From positions 12,415,289-12,479,288 of the forward strand of contig NC_045146.1 of the NCBI RefSeq assembly GCF_008831285.2: 64,000 bases of DNA, read 5' to 3'. Numbering within the stretch: position 1 is the first letter of the stretch; every line of letters starts with the position of its first letter. Positions 10,230-21,258 of this stretch are shown piece after piece. This stretch comes from Nymphaea colorata. Lineage: Eukaryota > Streptophyta > Magnoliopsida > Nymphaeales > Nymphaeaceae. Below the pieces are notes generated by a model, which was not told the DNA's origin, did no database searches, and saw only the letters and a program-made list of their open reading frames with translations. A program made the translations under genes and the position numbers.

Positions 10230-13200
10230 AGAAGTCTGGGTTTTGGTCTGGATCTAGCTACTCACTGTAATTGGGTCCAAGCTGCTAGTGTGCGGATTCC
10301 TAGGGGAAGCACTTAATTTTCCTTGGTGAGCGTGATTCCCATTGTGGAAGAACAAACAAACAGATGTCCTCTCATGAAAATGAGGTTTTAGATTCATTTT
10401 GAAAGATTGTAAGCATCGTTGTCATTCCCCAGTATTCCTAAGTTGTTTCTTCTAGTAGAACTTATTAGATCAGTTCTTGCATTTTTACGAGGATAAAGAG
10501 GCATCAGGGTCTGCTCAGATCTATCGAATTTTCCCTTTGAGCTGCATTGACGCAAGTAGTGTAACTCTCACAGCGTAGCCAACCGTTCCACTTTATGTGA
10601 TATTTGTTGATGTTGCTCCTTGCTGTGCTGCGTAACAAAAACAAGGACCATATATAACAGGTGTTAATAATAGTAATTAATGAATAAAAAAGCAATGACC
10701 ATAATAGTCTTGATTTTACTATCATGCACTAATAATTTTTATCTTGTTTGTTGGACATTCAATCGCATGTAAATATAATCAGTGACAGTGTTGAAAGCGT
10801 AAAAAACACATGGGGCATTTTTGGACATCCAATCACATTGGGTAGTAAAAAACATGCTGCTTATTTGATGTACATGGGTGCTACTTTTATGGACTGACTG
10901 TAAAAGGTAGAATTCTGGCACTCTAGTTGACAAATGTACCGTACTCTACACAGGTCTCGATGTGGCATAGGGTCGGGAAGGGCTTTTTAGTCTTTTTCGA
11001 GTGGTGGATTGTTAACAACATGATCACTTGAAGGATGAAAAGAAGATTGAACTTGACATGAACATTCTTGTCATTTCGATCTTGTGATTTTAGAGATTTG
11101 GCATGCATTCAAAGTCTAAACTACATAGGCACATGAAAAGTAGGAATAGGCCTCTGGACCAAGGGTATCTGCCCTAGCTTTAAGGGTCTACGCTGCCGGA
11201 TGAGCGATAAAGTATTTTGTCTTCTACTACCACCAAAAAAAAAAAAACCTTCTTTTAGGGTTCTATTATTCTTTCTGCTTTGGTGTGTTTCCCACCCAAT
11301 TTATTTGCAACTAATTATGTTGTTAAATAAATTTTGAATCAAAGTTACCAGCTAAACCGCTAAATCAAATCAAAATATAAACATGTGAATAATTTCAAAA
11401 GTAAAATACACCTCTATGTAAAAAATTACTTGATTGTATCATGATACTTTGAAACCATCTTGATTTAGATAGTTATCATCACTTTTTTTTGTTTTTTTGG
11501 GTTGTAAATTGACAGCATCTCCATGATATCCATGCTTGAGGATCAGAAGAGGTGGTGGTACCTTCCTTCCCTTCCCTCCAGTGTTAGGTCAAGCGCCTCA
11601 TAACTTTGGTCAGGTTGCTGAAAGATACAACACCAATTCTCTTTCCCCTCATCTTTCTCTCTTTCTTTTATTTATTTGAAAATATTTTCTAGAAAGAGAA
11701 CAAGACATCCTTAAATAAATGACATATAAACATAGTTATCCACGTGGATCCGTCGAATTGGACCCGACCTACGGACCAAAATTTGACTTGGATTTGCATT
11801 AATTTGACAGATCACCCAACCTCACAAGCACACAGAGAAGTGTGAATTTGGTGAGGTTTTTGGCTCAAATATCTTCAACATGTCCTTGCAGCTAGCCACT
11901 CAAGAACGCCAGTAATGACAATAGCAACTTTGGTGCTACCAGTCATGGACGAGCATTAAAAGCCATCAAATATAGAGGGAGTCGCCCTCAGCTTTAGGTC
12001 CACCATGCTTAATTCAGGACAAACTGAAATTCTTCTTTCTTTACTGTTTCTTCTTTTCTTTGATTTATTTCCCTTTCTAATGCAAGGCAAACTAAAATCG
12101 TCTTTTTCCATCGGAAAACAATTATAGTTTTGATTCTGTTTCTTGCGCAGCTAGCCACCTTATTTGTTTTTAAACAGCTGGTAGAGGGAGAAAGAGAGAG
12201 AACCAGGAGTCGATTCAATTATCAGTGGCAGCCTAAGGACCTTTACTTGTCAAAGGGCGCTGGAATTGAATGGTTTGAAAGCAAGTGGAATCCATCAACA
12301 TCTTTGCTTTTCTCTAGAATAAAGCTGCACTGTGTTAGACACTTCATGGCTTTTCGGGGACGATGAATATAAGTAAGAACTTGTTGCATTTGTTCCCGAA
12401 TGCCAATTTGCTGTTTGCTTTTACTAAAGGAAAAGCGAGGGTCTAGGACATCCTAGGGACAAGAATGAAACCAAGCTTCAGAAGCTTAGAAATAAATACA
12501 GCAAAACGTGAAGCGCTAAAGATCATAAGGTTTAAATTGGTTATTGGAGGATATAAAGAAATAGTTGATGGAGCAGTGGAGGTGAACAGAAAGAAATTGC
12601 AGTGAGAAATAACATGAACCAACCAAGGGAAGGCAAAGACAGGAGAAGGAAGAAGAAGAGACATTGAAGTCTTTGAGGGCAATGGAGGAGAGAAGACAAA
12701 GTGAGGCAGAGACAGCAGTTTTTTACGACATAAAACCAAATATGCTTCCGAAAAAGACAAGGAAATAACTGAGCTTTGATAAACCAGAAGTAAAGGGTTG
12801 GCAGCGCAGCCAAGACATGGCGTAGCTGGATCGAAGCTTTGTGAGGTTACTTCATTGTGAGGGCACCAAATGCTGTTCATAAATGAAGGGAAAAAAAAAA
12901 AAATTTGTGATGAAGTGGTCCTCATAGGCGACGCGCGTCGGCATATTTACAGTGATCCATCGGCCTTTCGTTGTTCTCCAACCAAACCAATCATTTTCCA
13001 ATTAAACCAACGTCTTTCTTTGAGGCAGACATCCTTCTCATGTTGCCAACCCATTAGCTGCTCCTTTCGTTTTTCTCTTCAATCTTTTTTTTTTTCCTAT
13101 TCTTGTCTTTCATTGAACATCTATATACATTTATATATCTATATATAAAGAAATATTAAATGACACTCTAGCTTTACAAAGTAACTCAACCATCTCATTA

Positions 13201-13377
13201 AAACCATTTGATCCAACAAAATTGTCGGTTAAGAGAAAAAAGTGATGGGTAATTTCATCATTTAGTACTAATTAACACATTTTTTTCTTGTTTTTTGCTC
13301 AACCATCTATATAAATCAAATGGATAAACCTGATTAGACGGCTTAATGACTCTGGATAACCAGTCATCCTTCACTTA
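10230..13377. other. Long intergenic stretch, no gene recognised
   Basis: Contains short A-runs and scattered ORFs without family resemblance. From about 12430 to 12900 the plus strand is strongly purine-rich, which opens two long, overlapping but implausible minus-strand frames (12925-12443 and 12813-12541). Confidence 0.4.
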
Positions 13378-13424
13378 TTATTATTACTATTATTATTATT
13401 ATTATTATATATAATATAATATAA
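13378..13424. repeat. Microsatellite (TTA)n grading into (AT)n
   Basis: Mostly TTA/ATT trinucleotides followed by TATATAATATAATATAA. Confidence 0.95.
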
Positions 13425-16400
13425 AAGCATTTTTAGTATATTAACTATCATACATCGAGCAAATTTGTCGACTAAGCCCACATTTCCTTTTAAGGCACCA
13501 GGACCAAGAGGTGCCTTCGCGATGCTTCAACTTGTATATTGGTATCTTCTTTTACAACACATGAAGTTAAGCCCTCAAGAGTTCAAAACCGATGTTGGAC
13601 TCACCTGTAGCTCAGCCTGAAAGGAGAGAAACGAGGGTCATGTGTAAGGAGTCAAGGGGAGAAAAGGGATAGACATCCAAATTTGAGCTTGAAAACGATA
13701 ACAAACTGTGGTATGATGAAAGAAAGGAGGTTGGCATAAGGTATAAAGAGAAACCTCCACATTAAAATGGACAAAATATCACGAAGAGAGCATCACATGG
13801 CCAAAGATGGTCCAACTTCATGAACTCTGACCACTTTGTTGAAGTTTCATATGTGAAGGACAGAACTAAGTTCATGAACTCCAAACGTTTTTCTTTACTC
13901 ATTTACTGAGAAGAAATTTGGAATTCCCGATTCTTCATGAAATGTGTCAAGCTTTAGAGCCAAGCACCCAAACAGGCCTCAGCGCTTTTTGGAAAAGGCA
14001 AATTCAGAGAGAGAGATTGTACAGAGAATTGATAAGAGAGAGAGATGAGGAGGAGGATGAGAAAGCGAAACAGACTTAATGCTCAAGCAAGGACTCTGCG
14101 TCCACGAGCGGTAGAAGCGCGTGGACCATGTCAATACGTGCACCACCCCAATTATTGCACCCCTCCCCACATACTTTCGGCCATCCATCTCCATTTTCAA
14201 ATCTTTATTTTAAATAAATACATATATATATTTTTTTTAGAAAAACAAGTTTCTGCTAGGTTTTTAAACTTGAAAATAGTGTTTATAAAGTCAATCGCGT
14301 GAAAAACATAACATATCTATAACAATTTCCCTCTTTCATCATATAAGAAATGTGTGTGATTTGTACTCAATTTTAAAAAAGGATACTGAGACCCATGTAT
14401 TTATGTTTATGGTTTTTTTATAGGTAGCAAGGATCACAAATCCATGGATTTGAAGTCTCATTCGTCGTCTCATGAATCCTAGGATTTGAAGTCCCATTCT
14501 TCCCATTCAATCAGCCCTCAAATTCAAGGTTCCTTAAAGGGCATTTCGTTGTTTGTTTCATATTTGAGACCCATGTATGTTTGATATGAAGCCGATGTGA
14601 CAAAAAGTCTGTGATAAATAGTAGTAAGAAATTCAGATCAGCCTAGAATGTGAAGCCCATCCTTCTAGTCTAACTTGAATGATTCCATCTCCAATCATGG
14701 AGCCACGTAACCCTTCTTGACTTGGCAAAATGCTTAATATGAATACATGTATGCGTCCTTTTGGCCGCCCTTGGAATTGAAAACTATATTCTTAATCTTG
14801 GAATCAAATCCGGGTGGCTAGATGGCGCATGCGCCGTGTGGGTCCAACGGGATTTTGGTCTTTGATGAGAATGGCTTCGGATCCCAGGCGGCCGAGCGTG
14901 GTGGATTAGGACCCAAAATGGGCCAGCTCCGGTCCAATAATGGTCTCATTCTAGCACCGGATTAACTCGGTGGCCCAACCTAAACCCAATCTTTTCCAGG
15001 GTCAAACTACAATCTGGGCATGATTGGATTCTATAATGAGCTTTTTTTAGTTGGATCCAGCATGGTTCGTGGAGAGTCAATGCTTCTTATAGTTTGAAGA
15101 TGCGTCCATGCTTACTACTCTTGGGAACCGGATCCAAACAAGGCAACGCGGGATGTTTCATCACCGGGATTTAATGTCTCCGGGAACCAAAATCCTGAGA
15201 TTTTAAATCCTTGCAGGACCACCCGTAAATGACCTAATAATAAAAGGGTAGTCTGGACAGTGTGGATGCCCTCCCTAGAGAGTAGACCGGAGATCCCCCA
15301 ACGGCAAAGTGGTCAAAAAACAGTCAACGCCCACTTCCATGCCCACGCGACTTTCACTGTTTTTCACTAACCACGTTTCTTAAACCTTTGCGAGAATTTG
15401 ACCAATTTACCCTTTCAGGTTCCGCGGGGTCTTGCTTGTCAATTTAGAAAACTTTTTCACCCTTCTTGTAATTTAGCCAACGGAGGGGATGGACAACAGG
15501 ACTCCAGCTGGGCGGAATCCTTGCGGCGGAGTAGTCTTTTTTTTCTTTAAGGACAAAATTACCCCTAATTTGAAACGGATATGATCCCTCCCTTTGTCGT
15601 TTATCATTGAAGCCGCTGGGGACCGTTGTGGACATACAGGAGGAAGGTCGAAAACACCCCCAACCTTTATCGTGAATGACGAGGCCGTCGCCCTAAAACC
15701 TAACGGGCTGCGTTCTCCCGCCTCGCGTTGATGGCGCTGAGGACGGCAGCGGCATTTTCCCGTTCCTGCCCTCGTTTTCGTCGCGACACCAAGAGTGAGG
15801 GCGTCGCGGTCATTTGAAAGCAGTTGGATAATTGCGTCATTTTGTAGGAAAAATGCAATTGCCGTACCCTGACGTCTCCTGCGTAGCTGGTGCACCTCAC
15901 TGTTCATTCTGGCCTTTTAAATTTTTCCAACGATTTGACGAAAGTACCCTCGATCGGTGAATCGACGGAAAAAAAAGGCGTTCTCGTTATCTGAACTTTT
16001 TCTGGAGTCGACGCGTACGTCCGGAAGAATTTGAACGATTCAACAACCCTCTCCTCCGGTGCATGAATATAAAACGCGTTATTTTCAGATCGAACGATCA
16101 ATACTTCTCGACGGGTTGTAAGAGTTCTTCTTTATGACGTTCCCCTCATCTTCAAACTTCAACAACATTTTTTTTCTTTTTAGAAAGATAAATTAGCGAT
16201 AAAATAAGCTTGCGTTGCCAAGGACGTTAAAAATGAAATTTTGCGTTTTCAGTGAATTATTATGAAAAGCCCGTTGTGCACCATCTCCGATGGCGTACTA
16301 AGGGGACATAGTCGCCATTATCGACATTGGTCGACGACTATATCGTCTTTTGGCGCGCCACTAAATATCCAACTGGCAGCTGTCTCCAGCCCACCACCCT

Positions 16401-16440
16401 CTTGCTTCGGCGCGCTTCTCCTCCTCCTCTTTATGTGTAT
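13425..16440. other. Gene-free region and upstream region of the EXORDIUM-like gene
   Basis: No gene is recognised up to about 14.8 kb. From about 14.8 to 16.4 kb GC content rises visibly and short GC-rich motifs (GCGCGCC, GTCGACG) appear, leading into the promoter of the downstream gene. The minus-strand ORFs at 15907-15473 and 16101-15904 are GC-driven and have no family match. Confidence 0.4.
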
Positions 16441-16441
16441 C

Positions 16442-16450
16442 TATATATAT
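16442..16450 (+). promoter_or_regulatory. Probable TATA box of the EXORDIUM-like gene
   Basis: TATATATAT lies 71 bp before the ATG at 16521. A pyrimidine-rich stretch with CA steps follows at about +25 to +40, where initiation would be expected, leaving a short 5' leader of roughly 40-50 nt. Confidence 0.6.
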
Positions 16451-16520
16451 TCGTCTTCCCTCTCCTGTCCTCACCACTACTACCACCAGGTAGAACTTTT
16501 CCGACCCGACAGCCACCAAA

Positions 16521-17597
16521 ATGGCCGGAATCCTCTCGATTCCACCACCCATTACCGTCCTTCTCCTCCTCCTCCTCCTTCTTTCAAGTGAGGCTTTCGC
16601 TCTGCGAGCATGGCGAGAGCCCACTCTCACGACTGCCAAACTCAACCCTAGCGGTGCCCCTGCCCCCTCGCTGCTGACGGAGTCGAAGCGGTACGAGGGG
16701 TCGTCGGACCTGGTGAAGCTCCGGTACCACATGGGACCAGTGCTCACCAACTTCATCAATGTCCACCTCATATGGTACGGCTCCTGGTCCCGGCCCAGCC
16801 AGCAGATCATTCGCGACTTCATCGTCTCGCTCTCTTCGGAGTCTAACCCTGCTGGCGGAAAGAAGCCGGCGACTTCCACGGTGTCGAACTGGTGGCGGAC
16901 GGTGCAGCTTTACACGGACCAGACCGGCTCGAACGTTAGCAGCAGCGTACGCATCTCCGGCGAATTCCACGACTATCGGTACTCCAACGGCAAGTCGCTC
17001 ACCCGCCTGAGCGTCCAGTACGTCATCCGCAACGCCGTGACCAGCAGCCGCGGCGCACTACCCATCGACCCCAAGAACGGCATCTACCTGGTCCTCACCT
17101 CGCCGGACGTTCAGATGCAGGACTTCTGCCGCGCCGTCTGCGGCTTCCATTACTTTACCTTCCCGTCCATCGTCGGTTACACCCTTCCCTACGCCTGGGT
17201 GGGAAACAGCGCTACCCAGTGCCCGGACACCTGCGCCTTCCCGTTCGCGCTGCCGGCCTACATGTCTGGCAAGACGGTGGCGCTGCGTCCCCCTAACGGC
17301 GACGTGGCCGTCGATGGGATGATCAGCGTGATCGGGCACGAGATCGCCGAGCTGTCGTCCAACCCGCTTATCAATGCTTGGTACGCCGGTGAGGACCCCA
17401 CGGCGCCGACGGAGATCGCTGACCTCTGCGAGGGCGTCTACGGGACCGGTGGCGGCGGGGCGTACATCGGTCAGGTGTTGACGGACGGCGCCGGAAGGCA
17501 GTATAACATGGTCGGAAAGGGCGGCCGGAGGTTCCTGGTTCAGTGGCTGTGGAGCCCCGTCGTGAACTCCTGCGTGGGGCCCAATGCCTTGGATTGA
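16521..17597 (+). CDS. EXL: EXORDIUM-like secreted protein (Phi_1/EXO family), single exon
   Basis: This 358-residue, intronless protein starts with a signal peptide (Leu run at residues 13-21, likely cleavage after SSEAFA, about residue 27), so it should enter the secretory pathway and reach the apoplast. The mature part carries the family's conserved blocks: [20 protein letters not shown] (67-86), [10 protein letters not shown] (124-133), the Cys-rich segment around [12 protein letters not shown] (201-212) and [10 protein letters not shown] (234-243), [11 protein letters not shown] (272-282) with NAWYAG, and [11 protein letters not shown] (341-351). Length is normal for the family (about 300-360). 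EXO/EXL proteins are linked in Arabidopsis to brassinosteroid- and carbon-dependent growth; their biochemistry is not settled. The coding region is far more GC-rich than its surroundings, especially at third positions. The ATG is the first in frame after the TATA box, and the signal peptide supports it. The exact EXL number cannot be assigned. Confidence 0.95.
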   Translation: MAGILSIPPPITVLLLLLLLLSSEAFALRAWREPTLTTAKLNPSGAPAPSLLTESKRYEGSSDLVKLRYHMGPVLTNFINVHLIWYGSWSRPSQQIIRDFIVSLSSESNPAGGKKPATSTVSNWWRTVQLYTDQTGSNVSSSVRISGEFHDYRYSNGKSLTRLSVQYVIRNAVTSSRGALPIDPKNGIYLVLTSPDVQMQDFCRAVCGFHYFTFPSIVGYTLPYAWVGNSATQCPDTCAFPFALPAYMSGKTVALRPPNGDVAVDGMISVIGHEIAELSSNPLINAWYAGEDPTAPTEIADLCEGVYGTGGGGAYIGQVLTDGAGRQYNMVGKGGRRFLVQWLWSPVVNSCVGPNALD

Positions 17598-17928
17598 TTG
17601 GCAATTTTGGACGGTTCTGTGCTTGCTCGTGAATCGCGGCCCACTTGATGCAACGGCAGGGGAGAGACGGGCGGTGGAAAATTCGCAAAGGGCTGGGATT
17701 GAAACCTAAAAAAACAAAATTTTTTTTATTAGGTTAATAGGGTTAAAAAAAAAAAGAGAACTTGTTTTTTTTTTTCCTTTTTATATATTTTTTTGTCATT
17801 TCTCTCGTTTCTGGGGTCAGGAAATGTGGGTTTTCCCCCTCCTTTTTCCTTTTTTCTTGGTGTAGAGGTAGAAATAATGTGAATTTTTGTTGTTCTTTTT
17901 CTCCTCTGTATAGTAATTTTTGTTGATC

Positions 17929-17934
17929 AATAAT
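17929..17934 (+). terminator. Possible polyadenylation signal of the EXORDIUM-like gene
   Basis: An AATAAT hexamer lies about 330 bp after the stop codon, downstream of a T-rich tract (17765-17920). Plant poly(A) signals are loose, so this is tentative. Confidence 0.3.
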
Positions 17935-17958
17935 GATAGAATGAGCAATGCTACTGTG

Positions 17959-18073
17959 CTCCTACAGTTGTGTGACCTCAATCTTTTCTTTTCCTTACAA
18001 ATTTCTGCAAACACCAACTCCTACAGTTGTGTGACCTCAATCTTTTCTTTTCCTTTCAAATTTCTTCAAACAC
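17959..18073. repeat. Tandem duplication, 2 x 56 bp (period 59)
   Basis: The block from CTCCTACAGTTGTGTGACC to CAAACAC is present at 17959-18014 and again at 18018-18073, with two visible differences. It lies in the 3' flank of the EXORDIUM-like gene. Confidence 0.9.
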
Positions 18074-18853
18074 TTCGGTGTTTGGAAGACAGGAGGCAAG
18101 AAGTTATTCTAATTTATGATTGTGCCCAAGTGGGGATTTTTCAAATGTGGGCTGCACCCCATTAGACAGAGATTTTGGATCAAGACTCAATTGTTTTTTA
18201 TTTTAATGATTTGTCAGGAAATATACCTATATGTTCTGATAATCCTATTCTATATTTCACCAAGAAATGGCTTTTCTGAGCATCTGATCCGTTCTTTCCG
18301 ACGTCCTTAGATCTGTCGGACTCCTGTCATGAAAAGAATAAATAAATAAATGAAGAACTGTTTTTTATATGAAATCATTGGGATGCCTAGATTATTGAAG
18401 GTGGGTAGTTCACTGTTTGGAAATGGGATTTCAGTTGGAACACATTACTCTGAAAAGAAATGTCTTTAGTTGAAATTGTTTTCATATGAATTTGTTCAAA
18501 TCGCCATAAAAGCAACCGAGAAAGTCAATGAGATTTTTGAACTTATTTTTTTAATCTCTATGGTCTTTCTTGATTTTGGTCCGCCTGTTGACGAAAAGGT
18601 TTTGCTAACTTTGAAAATCCATAATTGGGTTGATTGATGCAACGTTGTATGATAGAAACAAGTTGAACTTTTTATTAATTTTTTTTCTTTCGATCTTTGT
18701 TTTTGCCTTTTCATAATTCATAATTAGGCCTTGTTCTTAAATCATTTCCTGGGAAACGAAAAACTCAGACTTAAGTAACATTACTAAGAAAGCCTTTTAA
18801 AGAGTGATGAGTTTCTTGATAAGAAAACCTAGAAGACATGTTTGATTAATTAT
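18074..18853. other. Intergenic, nothing recognised
   Basis: AT-rich sequence with short ORFs lacking family resemblance. Confidence 0.4.
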
Positions 18854-19307
18854 AACAATTCGACCCATTCTTAGTCTCGGACCTTTGGTTCGGCAGATCC
18901 CAACTTCTTCCTAGTAGTTTCGGCTTTAATCTTAAAAAGACTATGAACCAGAACAATCAGTTCATTAATAATCTCCTTTTATAAGCTCTTAAAGATTCAT
19001 CACAATCTTCGATACATATGACTAAACTTCTGGGGTGTTATAATCACCCCCCTTAAGGCACACGCGTTCGCGCGTGTGGGACTTCAGGTCCAAGTGTTGA
19101 AACTGTTCTGATACCACTAAAACAACCCGACCAACTCCTGGGCTCAGGCCCTTGGTTCGGCGAATCCCAACCCGCCCCTTAATAATTTCGACTTCAATCC
19201 TAAAAATGTTAGGGACCAGGACAATCATCTCATTAATGGTCTCCCTTTATAAACCTTTAAAGATTCATTACAATCTTCAATACAAAACTAAACTTTTAAG
19301 GTGTTAC
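18854..19307 (-). mobile_element. TRIM-type miniature LTR retrotransposon, copy B (structurally nearly complete, 454 bp)
   Basis: Two direct repeats of about 187-188 bp (18854-19041 and 19121-19307) align throughout and flank only about 79 bp. Read on the minus strand, the 5' LTR (19307-19121) is followed after 4 nt by TGGTATCAGAAC (19116-19105), an 11/12 match to the primer-binding site for plant initiator tRNA-Met. A polypurine tract AAGGGGGGTGA (19054-19044) abuts the 3' LTR. This is the anatomy of a terminal-repeat retrotransposon in miniature: all cis signals and no protein. The LTRs have diverged, so the insertion is not young. The internal region also contains a perfect hairpin (separate entry). 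Confidence 0.88.
19059..19078. other. Perfect 8-bp stem hairpin inside the TRIM
   Basis: CACACGCG-TTCG-CGCGTGTG is a perfect inverted repeat with a 4-nt loop, GC-rich in an AT-rich setting. On the minus strand (element sense) the loop reads CGAA. It sits between the primer-binding site and the polypurine tract. Confidence 0.9.
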
Positions 19308-20626
19308 CTTAATTCGAGTTGATCTGGTGACTTAAGGAATTACACAGACGAAAAAAAGTGCATTCTTCAATTCCATCTGTAAATGTTGAGACCCTTTTAA
19401 CCTGTGACAGTCACATGCACTTCAGGTAGGTAGCTGCAATTCCTCACCAGAATGTGAACTTTTAGTCTTGTGACCAACAATCATGTAATTTCTCAACCCG
19501 TGACTGAAGTAAATGTATTGAAGAAAAAATGCAGTATTCCTGTCCTTGGTTCTAAGAATTATTGTTAGAATCAGCTCCATTTGGTTTAAGAAACGTTATA
19601 TTAAGCATATATAAAGTAAGGTTAACAAACTAAGAAGATTTTACAAAAAAGATGAAGCACAGCGTCATCTTGTCAAAAGCAAAATTAACAAGTTACATGA
19701 AAAAATTTCTGAACATTTTTTCTAAGCAGCTCAATTTTTAAGGTGCAGATCTTTGGAGCCAAGTACTACCATTGTCCAAACTTGGAAGGGGAAAACTTCA
19801 TTTTATTGGGTGCTATCGCATGGAAACATTGATGAAAAGTTGTGAAAGGAAATTGTGTTGTGAAAGGAAAAAGAAAAGTTGAGGTCCTTAGTTCCAGGGC
19901 AAGGTAATAGTTACATTTACGTTTGAATTGGACTCTTGATATTCTGGAGTTCATTACATAAGCAATGTGAGGGCAGAAAAAAATTAAGCTCTGATTTGTT
20001 TGATGTGCAATTTCACCAATGTTTGTACCTTTTCTGTTCTATTTTTGTGGATTAAAAACAATGAGACAAGACCCACTTGCCCACTAGGCCTGCGCTCCCC
20101 AGCGTTGAGTTGGTAAAGTTTGATTGTGATTAGCGCATGATGAGATTGGTTGAACCCTGATGATACCAGCAAGCAAACACGGAAAGGGACAGGTTTAATA
20201 ACATAAGCCTATTGGGTTTTTAATTATATAAACTAAGAATACGGCTGACCATCTTGGAGATGTTGTTAGAAACAAGGTGAAATTTTCCTGGATAAAAAAG
20301 TTGAAAAGATTCTGTAACAACAAGGAGTCAAGGATATCAGACTTAATTTGGTGAATACAGTAAACAGAACATTGGCAGCTTGCTGCAGTAAAAAAAAAGT
20401 CTCCTTTCGAATGGCAAGCAAGATTCCCCTTTGTCTGTATAAACAATCACACAAAACTTAGTAAACCAGAAACACTCTGAACTATCTATAGAAAAGATTG
20501 CAGATTATGTAGAATTTTCTTTGAGCATTTGAAGTGCTGGATGCGAAGACAAACTTGGGAAATCGTTGGCTTGATTCATTCTGTGATAAAAAACATTTTG
20601 GGCATTGGGAAAGACGACCACATTGA
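19308..20626. other. Intergenic, nothing secure
   Basis: No gene is recognised. Around 20100-20160 there is a weak tRNA-like pair (GAGTTGGTAAAG, then about 30 bp later GGTTGAACCC) that might be a very decayed SINE head; it is not a tRNA gene. Confidence 0.35.
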
Positions 20627-21258
20627 TCATCTACCGTCAATCTGGTGGTGTTTCAGAGAAAGACTCCCTGAAACAGACATGTCTGTGAAGATCCTCCGAC
20701 TACCCAATTCCAACGCAGTTACGCTCTCTCCAGGCAATTTCATAAACGCAAGATTGGACCAATGTGCATATGTTTTATCGGAAAGTTGATCTTTCACAAA
20801 TGGCAGATCAAGCCAACTGAAACAGGATTCTGTTTTCACTAGTGAGCTTGAAAATGAAATCCAAACAAGAGTTCTCCGTCGAATTGCCACCGCCGGTGAA
20901 CTTTGGATCCTGCTTCCCGAAAGTGATGGGTTCTGCAGGAATGAGGTGAGAGATGGATAATAGGGAAACAGAGACAAAAGCTGCGGCCTGATAAACTGTG
21001 GACTTTTTGGTCTTCTGCTCCCTGTCAACGCATCCCCAGCTACATTTTTTCAAGACCGCCATTAATACACAAGAGAAAAACGCAGGGGAAAGCGAATGAG
21101 TTTTCAACGTAGAATTTTTGGGACAGGACGATCTGTGAAGTAAATGGCTTTTGTCCTCTGCAAGAATACGGTGGGAGGATCGGATGCAGACAACGCGCCG
21201 TTGGCTGTTGCGCTGGTGATTGCAAGCTTTGCCAGCCAAAGCGTTTGGTCGCTTGCAT
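20627..21258 (-). other. Overlapping minus-strand ORFs, possible fragment of an unrecognised gene
   Basis: Three overlapping frames (21028-20627, 21239-20808, 21258-21040) lie in a locally GC-richer stretch. One frame is rich in Ser/Pro with basic residues (SFLQNPSLSGSRIQSSPAVA, then IRRRTLVWIS), reminiscent of an organelle-targeting leader. No domain is recognisable and I cannot define exons. It may be a relic or chance. Confidence 0.15.

Noticed and set aside
12443..12925. 160-codon minus-strand ORF
   Set aside because: It is a by-product of a purine-rich plus strand (Phe/Leu/Ser/Pro-biased translation), overlaps a second equally long frame, and has no domain or promoter.
15473..15907. 144-codon minus-strand ORF upstream of the EXORDIUM-like gene
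   Set aside because: GC-driven open frame in promoter-like DNA, Arg-rich and without known motifs.
16361..16970. Long minus-strand ORFs over the start of the EXORDIUM-like gene
   Set aside because: Antisense frames kept open by the high GC3 of the real gene.
20090..20165. tRNA-like A/B box pair
   Set aside because: The A box needs a 2-bp insertion and the B box lacks a base; no acceptor or anticodon stem can be drawn. At most a very decayed SINE.
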